Shown one piece after another: positions 36,335 through 48,448 of a stretch of 64,000 nucleotides of DNA; position 1 is the first letter of the stretch, and each line of letters opens with the position of its first letter. The position numbers and the translations under genes are program-made. The notes beneath the pieces are model-generated. The model had not been told where the DNA came from, searched no databases, and saw nothing but the letters and a program-made list of their open reading frames with translations. The stretch comes from Halichondria panicea (Eukaryota; Porifera; Demospongiae; Suberitida; Halichondriidae). The stretch covers positions 1,798,001 to 1,862,000 of the forward strand of contig NC_087382.1 of NCBI RefSeq assembly GCF_963675165.1. The letters run 5' to 3'.

Positions 36335-39300
36335 ATGAAGGTTTCAGTGATTGCCACTGTGGCTCTGCTATCTCTCCTGGCTGTGGCCTCTTCTGCTCCT
36401 CATCGTCTGCAAAAAGATAACAACATAGGCAAGTATAATTATATACCCTAGGCACTAATTACACCACTGAATTCATAAGGAACTATAGTAACATTGTTAA
36501 TTTTAGTTGGTTCACATGTTCTGGCCTTATGTGAGAATAAATTGACTATAGTTGGCAACCGAAAGGTCGAGAAACAGGGATACTACAAGAATGCTGAACA
36601 GGCCGACGAGCAGGGATACTACCAGAATGCCGACGAGCAGGGATACTACCAGAATGCCGACGAGCAGGGATACTACCAGAATGCCGATGAGCAGGGATAC
36701 TACAAGAATGCTATGACTGAACAAAACGGTGGCCCCTGTAAGTACCTCCCCTCTACCAATACCACCACTAGAATTCGTGAGAAAGTGACACCATTCATTT
36801 ATACATACTCGATAGTTGTCATAATTATGAAAACAAATTTACTATACAGCCGTTCGTGAGCAAGGCTATTATAAGCAGCTGATGGATGCCCTCAAGCAAC
36901 AAGATGGCGGCCCATGTAAGTCCTTCCACCAACAACACGACTATAATGCACAAGAAAGTGACACCATTCATTTTATAGTTTGTTTACATACTCGATAGTT
37001 GTCATATAATTATGAGAACAAATTTACTATACAGCTGTTCGTGAGCAGGGCTATTATAAGCAGCTGATGGATGCCCTCAAGCAACAAGATGGCGGCCCAT
37101 GTAAGTCCTTCCACCAACAACACGACTATAATGCACAAGAAAGTGACACCATTCATTTTATAGTTTGTTTATATACTCGATAGTTGTCATAATTATGAGA
37201 ACAAATTTACTATACAGCTGTTCGTGAGCAAGGCTATTATAAGCAGCTGATAGATGCCCTGCAGCAAGGATACTATCAAGCTGATGAGCAGGGATACTAC
37301 AAGAATGCTATGACTGAACAAAAAGGTCCCGGTAAGTACCTCCCCTCTACCAATACCACCACTAGAATTCGTGAGAAAGTGACACTATTAATTTATAGTT
37401 TGTTTACATACTCGATAGTTGTCATAATTATGAGAACAAATTTACTATACAGGCGTTCGTGAGCAAGGCTATTATAAGCAGCTGATGGATGTCCTCAAGC
37501 AACAAGATGGCGGCCCATGTAAGTCCTTCTACCAACAATTGCAACACGACTATAATGCACAAGAAAGTGACACCATTCATTTTATAGTTTGTTTACATAC
37601 TCGATAGTTGTCATATAATTATGAGAACAAATTTACTATACAGCTGTTCGTGAGCAAGGCTATTATAAGCAGCTGATGGATGCCCTCAAGCAACAAGATG
37701 GCGGCCCATGTAAGTCCTTCCACCAACAACACGACTATAATGCACAAGAAAGTGACACCATTCATTTTATAGTTTGTTTACATACTCGATAGTTGTCATA
37801 ATTATGAGAACAAATTTACTATACAGCTGTTCGTGAGCAAGGCTATTATAAGCAGCTGATAGATGCCCTGCAGCAAGGATACTATCAAGCTGATGAGCAG
37901 GGATACTACAAGAATGCTATGACTGAACAAAAAGGTCCCGGTAAGTACCTCCCCTCTACCAACATGCACCACCACTAGAATTCGTGAGAAAGTGACACCA
38001 TTCATTTTATAGTTTGTTTACATACTCAATAGTTGTCATAATTATGAGAACAAATTTACTATACAGGCGTTCGTGAGCAAGGCTATTATAAGCAGCTGAT
38101 GGATGCCCTCAAGCAACAAGATGGCGGCCCATGTAAGTCCTTCCACCAACAACACGACTATAATGCACAAGAAAGTGACACTATTCATTTTATAGTTTGT
38201 TTACATACTCGATAGTTGTCATAATTATGATTATGAAAGCAAATTTACTATACAGCTGTTCGTGAGCAAGGCTATTATAAGCAGCTGGATGCCCTCAAGC
38301 AACAAGATGGCGGCCCATGTAAGTCCTTCCACCAACAACACGACTATAATGCACAAGAAAGTGACACCATTCATTTTATAGACATACTCGATAGTTGTCA
38401 TAATTATGAGAACAAATTTACTATACAGCTGTTCGTGAGCAAGGCTATTATAAGCAGCTGATGGATGCCCTCAAGCAACAAGATGGCGGCCCATGTAAGT
38501 CCTTCCACCAACAACACGACTATAATTCACAAGAAAGTGACACCATTCATTTTATAGTTTGTTTACATACTCGATAGTTGTCATATAATTATGAGAACAA
38601 ATTACTATACAGCTGTTCGTGAGCAAGGCTATTATAAGCAGCTAATGGATGCCCTCAAGCAACAAGATGGCGGCCCATGTAAGTTCTTCCACCAACAACA
38701 CGACTATAATGCACAAGAAAGTGACACCATTCATTTTATAGTTTGTTTACATACTCGATAGTTGTCATAATTATGAAAGCAAATTTACTATACAGCTGTT
38801 CGTGAGCAAGGCTATTATAAGCAGCTGATGGACGCCCTGAAGCAACAAGATGGCCCAGGTAAGTCATTCCACTAATATCACGACTATAATGCATGAGAAA
38901 GTGACACCATTGATTTGAGTTGGTTCCCATGCATGTTTGATAGTTGTCATACGTTATTTACTACAGTTCGTGAGCAACACTATTATCAGCAGAAGGATGC
39001 TCAGATGCAACAAGATATCCCAAGTAAGTATATCCCACCAACACCATGCACTGCTAGAATTCATGATAAAGTGACACCATTAATTTTAGTTAGTTCACAT
39101 GTTTCGTATAGCCATCACATGAGAATAATTTACTACAGCTGAGAAGACACCAGGAACAGATGCTCCGATGCAAAAAGATGGCTCAGGTAAGTATATATAC
39201 CTTCCATCAACACCATGCACTATAGAATTAATATAGTTAGCTAAATGTATATATTAGAGAATCAATTTTTGCTGTCACGTGTGAATAATCACTTTTTATA

Positions 39301-39472
39301 TATACTTGCAGTTGATGAGCTACTGCTAGCAGTTGTGCAGTCCATGCTGGATGAGTGAGTGAGATTTCTCTTTGCTGCATGATATACTGGTTACAATTAT
39401 TGTTACATGCATGCATGATTGAATCCACTATAGCTATTTCATCAAAACTTTTATTTGTGCAGGCAAAAGTAA
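36335..39472 (+). CDS. Secreted repeat protein C, 17 exons, array of duplicated phase-1 exons
   Basis: Exons: 36335-36428, 36552-36737, 36850-36915, 37035-37100, 37218-37331, 37453-37518, 37644-37709, 37827-37940, 38067-38132, 38256-38318, 38429-38494, 38613-38678, 38796-38858, 38967-39023, 39139-39186, 39312-39354, 39463-39472. The spliced frame is open for 417 residues. A signal peptide (MKVSVIATVALLSLLAVASS) comes first. Exon 2 holds five tandem 9-residue units (ADEQGYYQN). Nine exons of 63-66 bp each encode one unit such as GYYKQLMDALKQQDGGP, and two 114-bp exons encode a fused longer unit. The family C-terminus VDELLLAVVQSMLDEQK follows. All introns but the last are phase 1, so any exon can be gained or lost without breaking the frame. 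Intron 1 seems to use a GC donor (G|GCAAGT). No known domain; function unknown. Confidence 0.85.
36850..38858 (+). repeat. Tandem exon-plus-intron duplication array in gene C
   Basis: Eleven exons each with about 100-125 bp of nearly identical intron ('gtaagtccttccacc...gaaagtgacaccattcatttta...aaatttactatacag'). A three-exon block (36850-37331) is repeated as 37453-37940, about 600 bp later, so duplication has occurred at both one-exon and three-exon scale. Confidence 0.92.
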
Positions 39473-39643
39473 ACCAGCCGAATACGATAAACCAACAAGA
39501 ACACATAATAGTAGAACACGTTAGAAATTGTAGAACACCTTAGAGCAATGCAATATATCACCTAATTATTGTTAGAAACAATTGACAATGTAGAAGAACA
39601 TGCACTGTAGAAATATAATGTAATACAGTAGCTAGCAAGAGAC

Positions 39644-39719
39644 TAGCCTCGACCCCAGGCCGATTCGTCTCCAATTGAACGCTAGTTCGCCTTTAACAAT
39701 CGGCCTGGGACCGAGGCTA
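39644..39719. mobile_element. 76-bp MULE-like MITE with 9-bp target duplication
   Basis: Ends TAGCCTCGACCCCAGGCCG / inverted. GCAAGAGAC duplicated at 39635-39643 and 39720-39728. Unique to the C region. Confidence 0.8.
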
Positions 39720-39728
39720 GCAAGAGAC

Positions 39729-41094
39729 ATGAAATACTTTATAGCTTATGAGTTACGAAACTTCAATCGAGGCCAGGCTGCATGCATATATTAATGTAGC
39801 CTGCATGAAGATAGCAGATGATCATGTTAAATCATTTTCTCATATAATTAGAATACTGTGTTTCATAATATACTCCGACTGTGTTTACTGCAGACTCAGA
39901 GACTTAGTTAAGCATGTATGCATGCATGGGGTTCTGTTTATACTGCATGTGGGTTTTGGATCTACACACAATGCAAAATAGAATCTTAACATGCGCTTCT
40001 TTTTAATTATATGCTTCGGTGGCACCGGTGCGCATGCGCAAGCGTAGACTGTTACAGCTGCTTTAAGATCAATGAAGTGCAAGTATAAGAGTAGGCTTCT
40101 AGTTACGTTTTCTTGGATTTTAATTCGTTGATTTGCAAAATAAATGCTTCGGTGGCATCGGTGCGCATGCGCAAACGTAGACTGTTATTAAGATCAATAA
40201 AGTGCAAGTAAGAGTAGGCTTCTAGTCACGTTTTCTTGAATTTTAATTCGTTGATTTGCAAAATAATGCTTCGTTCTCGACCAGCTTCTTTTTTCTGGAA
40301 AGAGTGTACGTGGAGAACTTCACTATTGTAACACGGTTCTCAATAATAATTGTATCACATCTCGTGTACACACACATACGTCACATTACATCACGTAAAG
40401 TAAAGCATGTATATATATCTAAACAACGAATCTAAACTTATATACAGGGTTCTGGTTCAATGAGTTCTGTTTTACACTATCAAGACTTATGTCAGGCAAC
40501 TTGGCTCTGAGTTACAATAACTTTTAACGCGAGGCGCGTAAGCGGCGACATCGTTTGGTTTGTAAACATGTCCCTATTCTCCACTACCAGGTAACTTAAT
40601 GTTACTATTATAGACTGGGTAGCCTTAATAGTTCTAATCCTTGCTCTCTAGATTTTGCCCTCGAGCTATATTAGGTCTGGCCCTGTGGTTTCGTGGTTGA
40701 AGGTCTGACCACGAATATTTCCCCACAAAACCACGAAAATTACCCTCTATATATACGGTATACACGCATAACTTGTATATATGTTGCCATGGTTGCATTG
40801 GTCATGGTTACATGACTTTAGGCCCTGATTATGCTCAGAATAATTTTAGCGTTACATATATAGGTGTAAAAATAATAATTGGCATCATCCATTTTTGGTA
40901 AAGATCATTGCATTAAGTTTTGCATAACGACGTTTTCATGGCAAAAAATGCTGAAAGTGAATATTGTGGATCAGCAACATAACAATTTTTTATGAGAATA
41001 GTAATCGGATTTTTTATAAGGAATAAAATAATGCGTGAAAAAAGCTGCTATATATTAGCCTATAATTATTACCTGGAAACACACACAATAATGG
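39729..41094. other. Intergenic, no gene; contains two tandem NRF1-type repeats
   Basis: At about 40010-40275 a 130-bp unit with TGCGCATGCGCA (40029-40040 and 40162-40173) stands twice in tandem. The rest (40280-41094) shows nothing I can name. Confidence 0.55.
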
Positions 41095-41165
41095 CCCATT
41101 TGTATATAATAAATTATGTGTTTTTGTAGAATGAACTCTTACTGTTCTGTGAATCCATATTAGTA

Positions 41166-41239
41166 TTAACTGTGAGCTGGCCCAATATATAGGTTACTCT
41201 ATAATGTGTCAACCTTTTATTGGGCCAGCTCACAGTTAA
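41166..41239. repeat. TTAA-flanked palindrome (copy 4)
   Basis: As at 7767-7839, with one extra base and small changes in the loop side. Confidence 0.7.
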
Positions 41240-41401
41240 AAACTTTATACTATAATACATCTCACTATTTCGGCTGTGAATGGAGTTAATTCATATTAGG
41301 CTAACGTGCAATGAAATTGGATTTATGCATGTGTGTTTGGATGTTGTTGCTATACACGAACTAAAAGTGGATAAAAGTTTGATATACTTGAATCCGTACT
41401 A

Positions 41402-41710
41402 GGGCTGTCCCAATTATTCAAAAAAATTTGCCTATTATATATCCTTATTAGAATTTCTCAATTTTACTTCCTATTATTCCCAGATAATTACCCATTATTC
41501 TCTATTATTCTCATTGAAAAGCCAACATGAACATGAACCATAAACAATATAAATGACATTGCAGCCATAACAATTGACAGTGTACTGCACTTACATTAGA
41601 ATAATGTAAATAACTGACCTCTATGACCTTTTAAACCTCTGACTCTACCCTAAATTTTTTTAGCCTCACCTATTATTCTCAAAACTATTCTAGAATAATT
41701 GGGACAGCCC
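41402..41710. mobile_element. 309-bp MITE with TA target duplication
   Basis: Terminal repeats GGGCTGTCCCAATTATTC are inverted at the two ends and TA flanks both sides (41400-41401, 41711-41712). TA duplication fits the Tc1/mariner group. Modules A1 and A2 lack it at the matching place (8030, 15180). Confidence 0.75.
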
Positions 41711-42669
41711 TAATCCTATGGGCATTATTCTCTATAAAAAAACGTTTGTGTGCAAGTCACTGATGGGCCATGTCAGAAGGAAGTAAACTGTAGTCAGGAC
41801 AATAGTTGTTAAGGTGGAGAAACAGCATTGTACAACGTAGCAACCCTGCAGGTCCAGGTCATGGCTCCTCATTTGTAACTATACAGCTTGTATGCATAAT
41901 TAATTTATTGTCTATAATTATAGTTGTGCCGCTCAAATTGTGTTGCACATACACAAATATACCATGCATGCGCAGGCAGACTGGAGTATATAGGAGGAGA
42001 GTCAGGTCTTTAATGAACGTTAATTACATTATGATCGTCTAGTTTTTCTTTTTTACCTCCAATCCTTCATCGGGATTAGAGGTAATAGAGATGGTAATTA
42101 TTAAAATGCAATTAAAGTGCACCGAGACAGATTTAAATTAATTGACCCTGACTATAATTATCATACAGCGCCATGATAGTTGACAGCTGAAGGCAAGGGA
42201 TAGGGTTAGAGTTAGGGTTATATAGGCCAATAGGGTTAGGCATCTGTGTTACTATTCACTTTCACACTTCCCATGCATATAATTATAATTATAGCACAAC
42301 AAACAACACATACAATAAACACAGGCTTTATCAACAATACCAGCTGTATAGCTACTATACGTAATAATTATTAGTGGAAAAGAGTGGTATAGTACTACCA
42401 GATACATTCATCTTGTGGGCCGATAACACCTGGGATTATAGTGCTTCTGATAGATCCAATGTGATGAATCCGTGCAGTCCATGTGGTTATGAGCTGGAAT
42501 TATGCTTCTGCTAATAGGAGGAAATTAGATTGCTGCAGTACTGCATGTACAGTCAGTCCATGAATGCATGTGGTTTTTATCTGGAAATATGTTTCTGCTA
42601 AATGAAAATAGAATCCATTCAGTCCATGTGGTACCACATCAGTGCACACATAACACATGAATCCATGAC

Positions 42670-42676
42670 TATATAA
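42670..42676 (+). promoter_or_regulatory. TATA box of gene A3
   Basis: TATATAA 80 bases before the start codon in the conserved leader. Confidence 0.65.
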
Positions 42677-42755
42677 GTGAGTTCAATTTTCTCATTGACA
42701 TTCACTGCAATTGTTCATCATTTCAAGTTGTAAAGGATTTTCTCTGGATATCATC

Positions 42756-44511
42756 ATGAAGATTTCAATGATTGCCACTGTGGCTCTGCTATCTCTTGTG
42801 GCCCTGGCCTCTTCTGCTCCTCATCGCTCTTATTATCAGGAGAAAGATGCTCAGCAACAGCACGACTATAAATATTACGATCAGCTGAAGGATGCCCTGG
42901 AGCAAAGCAATGGTAATTTCACCAACACCATGCACTAGAAAGTAACACCATTATTCCATAATTTGTTGTTTCGTATTCACTAATTACTTATGAATTTATA
43001 ACAGTTGAGGAGGCTCGTCAGCAACGCGGTAACTACAACTACAAGACACAGATGCAGCAGGACGGTGGCCCAAGCAACTATTACTATAAGACACAGATGC
43101 AGCGGCCCAAGCAACTATTACTATAAGGCACAGATGCAGCAGGACGGTGGCCCAAGCAACTATTACTATAAGGCACAGATGCAGCAGGACGGTGGCCCAA
43201 GCAACTATTACTATAAGACACAGATGCAGCAGGACGATCGCCCAAGCAACTATTACTATAAGGCACAGATGCAGCAGGACGGTGGCCCAAGCAACTATTA
43301 CTATAAGGCACAGATGCAGCAGGACGGTGGCCCAATTAAGCAACTATTACTATAAGGCGCAGATGCAGCAGGACGGTGGCCCAAGCAACTATTACTATAA
43401 GGCACAGATGCAGCAGGCTGATCGCCCAAGCAACTATTACTATAAGGCACAGATGCAGCAGGACGGTGGCCCAAGCAACTATTACTATAAGACACAAATG
43501 CAGCAGGACGGTGGCCCAAGCAGCTATTACTACAAGGCACAGATGCAGCAGGACGGTGGCCCAAGCAACTATTACTATAAGGCACAGATGCAGCAGGACG
43601 GTGGCCCAAGCTATAAGACACAGATGCAGCAGAACGATGGCCCAAGTAACTATTACTATAAGACACAGATGCAGCAGAACGATCGCCCAAGCAACTATTA
43701 CTATAAGGCACAGATGCAGCAGGACGGTGGCCCAAGCAACTATTACTATAAAGCCCAGATGCAGCAGGACGGTGGCCCAAGCAACTATTACTATAAGGAG
43801 CAGATGCAGCAAAATGGCCCATGTAAGTACCTTTCACCAAAACTCATAGTGAAACCATTAATTTGATATTTTTTGTATTGCCATCACATGAGAATATTTC
43901 ACTATACAGCGGAGGAGGCCCGTCAGCAACACGCAACTATTACTATAAGGCACAGATGCAACAAGATGAGCCATGTAAGTACTTTCAACAACTCGACCAT
44001 GCAGAATTCATAAGAATGTGACGCTATGCATTAAGTTTAAATGTTTTATAGTAATATCACATAAGAATAATTTACTACAGCTGATGATTGGACACCAGAG
44101 ACACCAGCTGAGGTAGATGCTATGCAAGAAGAGCGCCCATGTAAGTACACTTTCCACCAACTAATGAGTGCTACTAATCATGAACGCGGCACTATTCATT
44201 TTAGTCTAATTGCAGTTTAATGCCTTCGTAGTTTCTCAACACCAATCACCTAAATATAGAACCGATTTCAGCTGCAGTATAATAGTAATGTATATGGTTA
44301 TCAACAATAATTTGCTGTTACATTAATGATCACTTTCTTCAGCTGACAGTCTACTGCTAGCAGCACTGCAGTCCCTGTTGGACAAGTGAGTGTATGAGAC
44401 TTCTCTGCATGGTTGCGTAATATGCTATTATCGTTGCATGAAGAGATAATTAATTAAATCATAATGCATTGTTTTATCCAAGCTCTTTATTTGTGCAGAC
44501 AAGAAGAGTAA
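42756..44511 (+). pseudogene. Secreted KTQMQQDGGPSNYYY-repeat protein, copy A3 (broken)
   Basis: Exons by homology: 42756-42912, 43005-43822, 43910-43974, 44081-44140, 44343-44385, 44499-44511. The signal peptide and exon 1 are intact and match A2. In exon 2 an 8-bp loss near 43103 (CAGCGGCCC) shifts the frame, giving TAA at 43124. A later 4-bp gain near 43335 (CCCAATTAAGC) changes frame again but does not restore it. Exon 3 has lost one base. The minisatellite has about 18 units, more than A1 or A2. As it stands it would encode only a secreted peptide of about 90 residues. Confidence 0.8.
43047..43818 (+). repeat. 45-bp coding minisatellite in A3 exon 2
   Basis: About 18 units; four extra units relative to A2 lie in the first half. 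Later units match A2 one by one, including the short PSYKTQ unit. Confidence 0.85.
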
Positions 44512-45423
44512 ACCAGCCGAACATGAGAAGCACGGATACTGAAATAGTAGAACACATTAAAAATTGCAGTGTGAAAATTTCTAGTTATAATTATGATAAT
44601 GAGATCAATAGAAATGAGTGAAATTCAACTTCAGACCAGGCTGCATGTTGTAATCATTATTAATTAATCACAATCATCATGAAGTTGCAGTGACCCAGTC
44701 AGAGGGCATGCATATGCACAGTTCTAATAATAATATAGGCTAATTGTGGTGTACATGCTCATTGAGCATTGAGTTTTATGTGCAAGGACCTATACAGTGC
44801 ATGCATGCCACACACATAGGCCTGTGCCAAATGTTCCTATAATAGCTTATATAGGTTATGCAGTACTCATTGCATCACACATACATACCTCCCAGACAAC
44901 ATTTAACACTAGACGTTTAGTTTAGTTCAGTGAGATTTTTACTTCCTTTACCATCGAGCTTATTAATTTTGATACCAGTCTTACCATGATAAACTATTTT
45001 CGTACTTTTCACAGTATATAGCCAGCAGATAACATAATTGTAAACACATGAATTGGCTTTTATAAAAGACGCTTTATTATCTATACCAACTTAAACTCTT
45101 TTACTATACAATAGTGACAAAGATTGTATTACTGAATGCAAAATCATTACCTATAATAATTATAGCATCTTGCAGGAGCTGCTGCAGTACATTATTATGC
45201 CTCGGTATGCGCATAACAATTTCCCCATCATTCTATCTTAATATTCCTATTATTCTCATTCTGATCATTCGAAGAGATGGCATACAAAATTAAGAGCACA
45301 GCACACAACTGACACAAGAGATAAAAAAATATCTCAGTGCTGCTCTCTACGAGAATGTCCTTATGCAAAACTTAATGAAATGATCTTTACCAAAAATAAT
45401 TATAATTTTGTCTAGGTCGGTAG

Positions 45424-46134
45424 TAGCCTCGATCCCAGGCCGCACTTCCTTGAAGGCCGGTGAAGGAGGCTAACACAACCAACACCAGTGCCAGTGCCGT
45501 AATGTCATATCTTGATCCAGATACCAAGGATTGGACTATAGGCTATAGTGTACAATTTCCAATGATGAAAGGTATTATTGATTTATATCGCTCACCTTGA
45601 CAATACATCCCAGGCCCAGCCACTTGTGGACACCCCTGAGCATAGTATACAAGAGATCGATGGCCAGAGTCTGAGGATAGACTCTACCAAGTGTATCTGG
45701 CAATCAATGGTATAATCAAGCGCTTGTATTAAATTGTGTAGTCAATCAAAGGTAGCCACTGATAGCAGAAACTTGAGAACCTAGGTCTGTTCTTTCACAA
45801 GAGTGATGCTCCTTCTTCCTTCGCACAAGACAGCTCCTCACACTCTAGCTAGCTAAGCCTATATCTATGACAAACTAAACTTGCAAAGAATAGACCTATG
45901 ACACGGAGTTCTTTGTGATTTTACGGTGATTTTACGGAGTAAGTATGCTTACATACACTATTAGTGTTTCTATTCGCTCCACCTTGCTCAGGTATTCGCT
46001 TTTTTTTAGCGAATACCTGAGCAACCACAGCAACCACAGCACATGCCCAGATACACGCCCAGATACAATCAATACCAGGCCGAGGAGGCGACCTAGCGTT
46101 CAATTAGAGACGGATCGGCCTGGGATCGAGGCTA
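45424..46134. mobile_element. MULE-like element, 711-bp deletion form
   Basis: Same insertion as 18856-20077 (same GGTCGGTAG flanks, 45415-45423 and 46135-46143). The left end now joins the internal terminal-like motif, consistent with recombination between the two copies of TAGCC..CGATCCCAGGCCG. The nested 49-bp MITE is absent. Confidence 0.8.
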
Positions 46135-46424
46135 GGTCGGTAGTAATGTTGTGTTGTGCATACTCATCGCCGTGTATATTATACATGTACTCTCTGACTT
46201 CGTTCACTTTCACACCACCATAGCACTATAGCAACATACAACATAAACACTTGCAATTAATCAACAACTACCAACGTAGCTCCTTTTACAAGGAGAGGTT
46301 TGACCATAGATACTACTGATCTAATGGTTTGACTGCCTAGTATATTTATAAGCAACTCTTGTGGTCCCCATAAAACTGCAAGAAGTTGGAGAATTAAGTT
46401 GCTGCAGCTAGCTAGCTAGGACTA

Positions 46425-48202
46425 ATGGCCCCTAAGAAAAGAAATCGTGGCTTTGTGAGTAAGAGAGAGAGCAATGAACCCATCCTTCTGGAGGAGCCCT
46501 ATAATGGAGGAACCGGGAAGACATTAGTGTGCCTCTGTGGAAAATGCATCTGCAAGTAAATAATTATAGTCTAGCCCTACCATACCATTGTAAAAGAGCT
46601 GCTTGTTCACATACCTGGCTGCATTGTTCGTTTGTCAAGCGTAACCATTATACCACATGCTGCCAACTATTAGCATTCAATTGCACTGCGTTAATTATTA
46701 TCGTCCATTAATCGCGATATTGAGCAAACAAATTAATCCCCACCCCCTCTTAATAATTATATAGGAAGCACCACTGTCCAGTTCACCTCAGTACTACAGG
46801 AGCCCTAATAACAGACCAAGGACTGAAGGCGTCTTACTTCCCGAAATCAGACTATCAGGAGACCTTTCGTCATATTTACCCCCAGGGATGTCGACCCTCG
46901 CTCAAAATACCCCCCACAGTCCGACACATACCCCTCACATCTTGTCAGCACGATCTAGTCACTGTAAATCGTCAGGAGTACACTCAACACCCATTGCAAC
47001 CGAAAACAGTCTCCTTTAAACCGCAAGCAACCGTACACACCGCTAATACGCAGGTTCAGAGCAGTACTTCATACAAAGAGGATTTTCCACCTCGAAAACC
47101 TGTGAAGATTAGTCGACACCCGAACAGAGCACTTCAATCAACACTAAGGCGCAGCTGTCATGATGACTCATTTGCAGATAGCTACGTGACAATGAATCAG
47201 AAAATGCTCAAGGAATGGCCAGATTATCACTGCCCACAATCTTATGGAGAGCCTATAACAGCACCATTTTTTCAAGGGGAATTTGACGGAAAGACTGTGT
47301 TTCAGAATGATTTCAAAAAAGATGTTGTATTATTTGGCCGCCCTAGCACCAGCTTTAAGAAATCTGAAACGACACATGTTAAAAATGCAGCGTTCCACAG
47401 TGAGACAACCAACAAATCAGATTACAAGCTGCCACAGATATTTACTAGAGAGCAAGTTCATTTGAGACAAGATGCCAAGAAAAACAAGGAAACAATGGAC
47501 ACTAGTAACGAAAAAATGGACGCTCTCACACAATACCAACGAGACAACCCGGGATTTCGCCACCTTCCAGTCAAGCAATGCTTACTTGCACCTCAACCAG
47601 ACAATCTCAAGCTTTTTGCAGGCCCACAACAAACTATTACAGAGAACCAAGCTAATTATAAGTACTTCCAGAATGCACCCAGACCGAGAACAACTTGCAA
47701 GAAAAAACAACAGCACCATGCAAATAGTGGACAGTTTGACGATCGTACCTCATTCAAAACTGATTTTCAACCAATTCCACTGGAAGAGATGATGGCACAA
47801 GCACAAATTGACAAGCAGGCTGCAGCTATTGGCGCCACATACAAGATGGGAGCTCAAGCAAAGCAGGCGCAAGATTATGGCCATAGATTTACTGGAAAAA
47901 CGACCAATAGCGTCCATTTCCAGCAGTGGAATGTGAGTCCCCGAATTCGCCATGGAGATCGATCCGAGATAACATACCGTCCGTCCAATCATCCATTCAA
48001 CGTCAAGTCCGAGACGAGTACAAATTTTGTTCCCATGACAGTGAGGCCCTCTAAGAGTTGCAAGCCTTTGGACGTTCATTTTGGACAGCAGAGCTCTCTC
48101 TGTCAAGCAATGGCCAGTACAACATCCTATGGAGATCACTTCCTGCCCAAGCCGCTGCCACCCAAGGAACAGTGCCCAGCAGAACTCCTACTAGGTTTAT
48201 AG
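46425..48202 (+). CDS. SAXO: SAXO/FAM154-like stabiliser of axonemal microtubules, copy 2
   Basis: Exon 1 is 46425-46555 and exon 2 is 46765-48202; 522 residues. Same Cys motif (CLCGKCICKKHHCP) and Mn-type modules as copy 1. I see one residue changed in exon 2 (FKKDVV for FKKDVI). The promoter side differs by a small insertion at about 46277-46295 ('tagctccttttacaaggag' type). Near identity means a very young duplication, gene conversion, or two haplotypes assembled end to end. Confidence 0.88.
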
Positions 48203-48330
48203 GTAGCTATAGATAGTGCATTGAACAGTCCATGTAGTTTTAGTTTCATTCATGCGTGCATTTACCCCCTTTACTGTGCATAAAATTATGCTTTGGATAT
48301 TTCGGCAATGACAGACTGACTGTATAAAGA

Positions 48331-48376
48331 TAGCCTCGATTCCAGGCCGATTTTAATTGGCCTTGAATCGAGGCTA
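48331..48376. mobile_element. 46-bp palindromic TAGCCTCGA remnant, copy 2
   Basis: Same as 22253-22298. Confidence 0.6.
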
Positions 48377-48448
48377 CTCTGTTGGCTGACTCCGGGATCC
48401 TACTCCAGGAGTAATACTTCTCTCGAGGCTACGTGTGTTTACTGTCTC

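Noticed and set aside
36916-36960. Intron text 'caacaacacgactataa' matching exon 1 of A genes as a fossil exon
   Set aside because: The 17-base match is intriguing, but the introns are already homologous to A introns in another alignment and no splice signals surround it.
36850-38858. CRISPR-like regularly spaced repeats
   Set aside because: The regular 'repeats' are exons with conserved introns and splice sites, in a eukaryotic gene.
36335-39472. Neuropeptide or toxin precursor reading of gene C
   Set aside because: Units lack regular dibasic cleavage sites, amidation glycines and cysteines, so a processed peptide hormone or cysteine-rich toxin is not supported.
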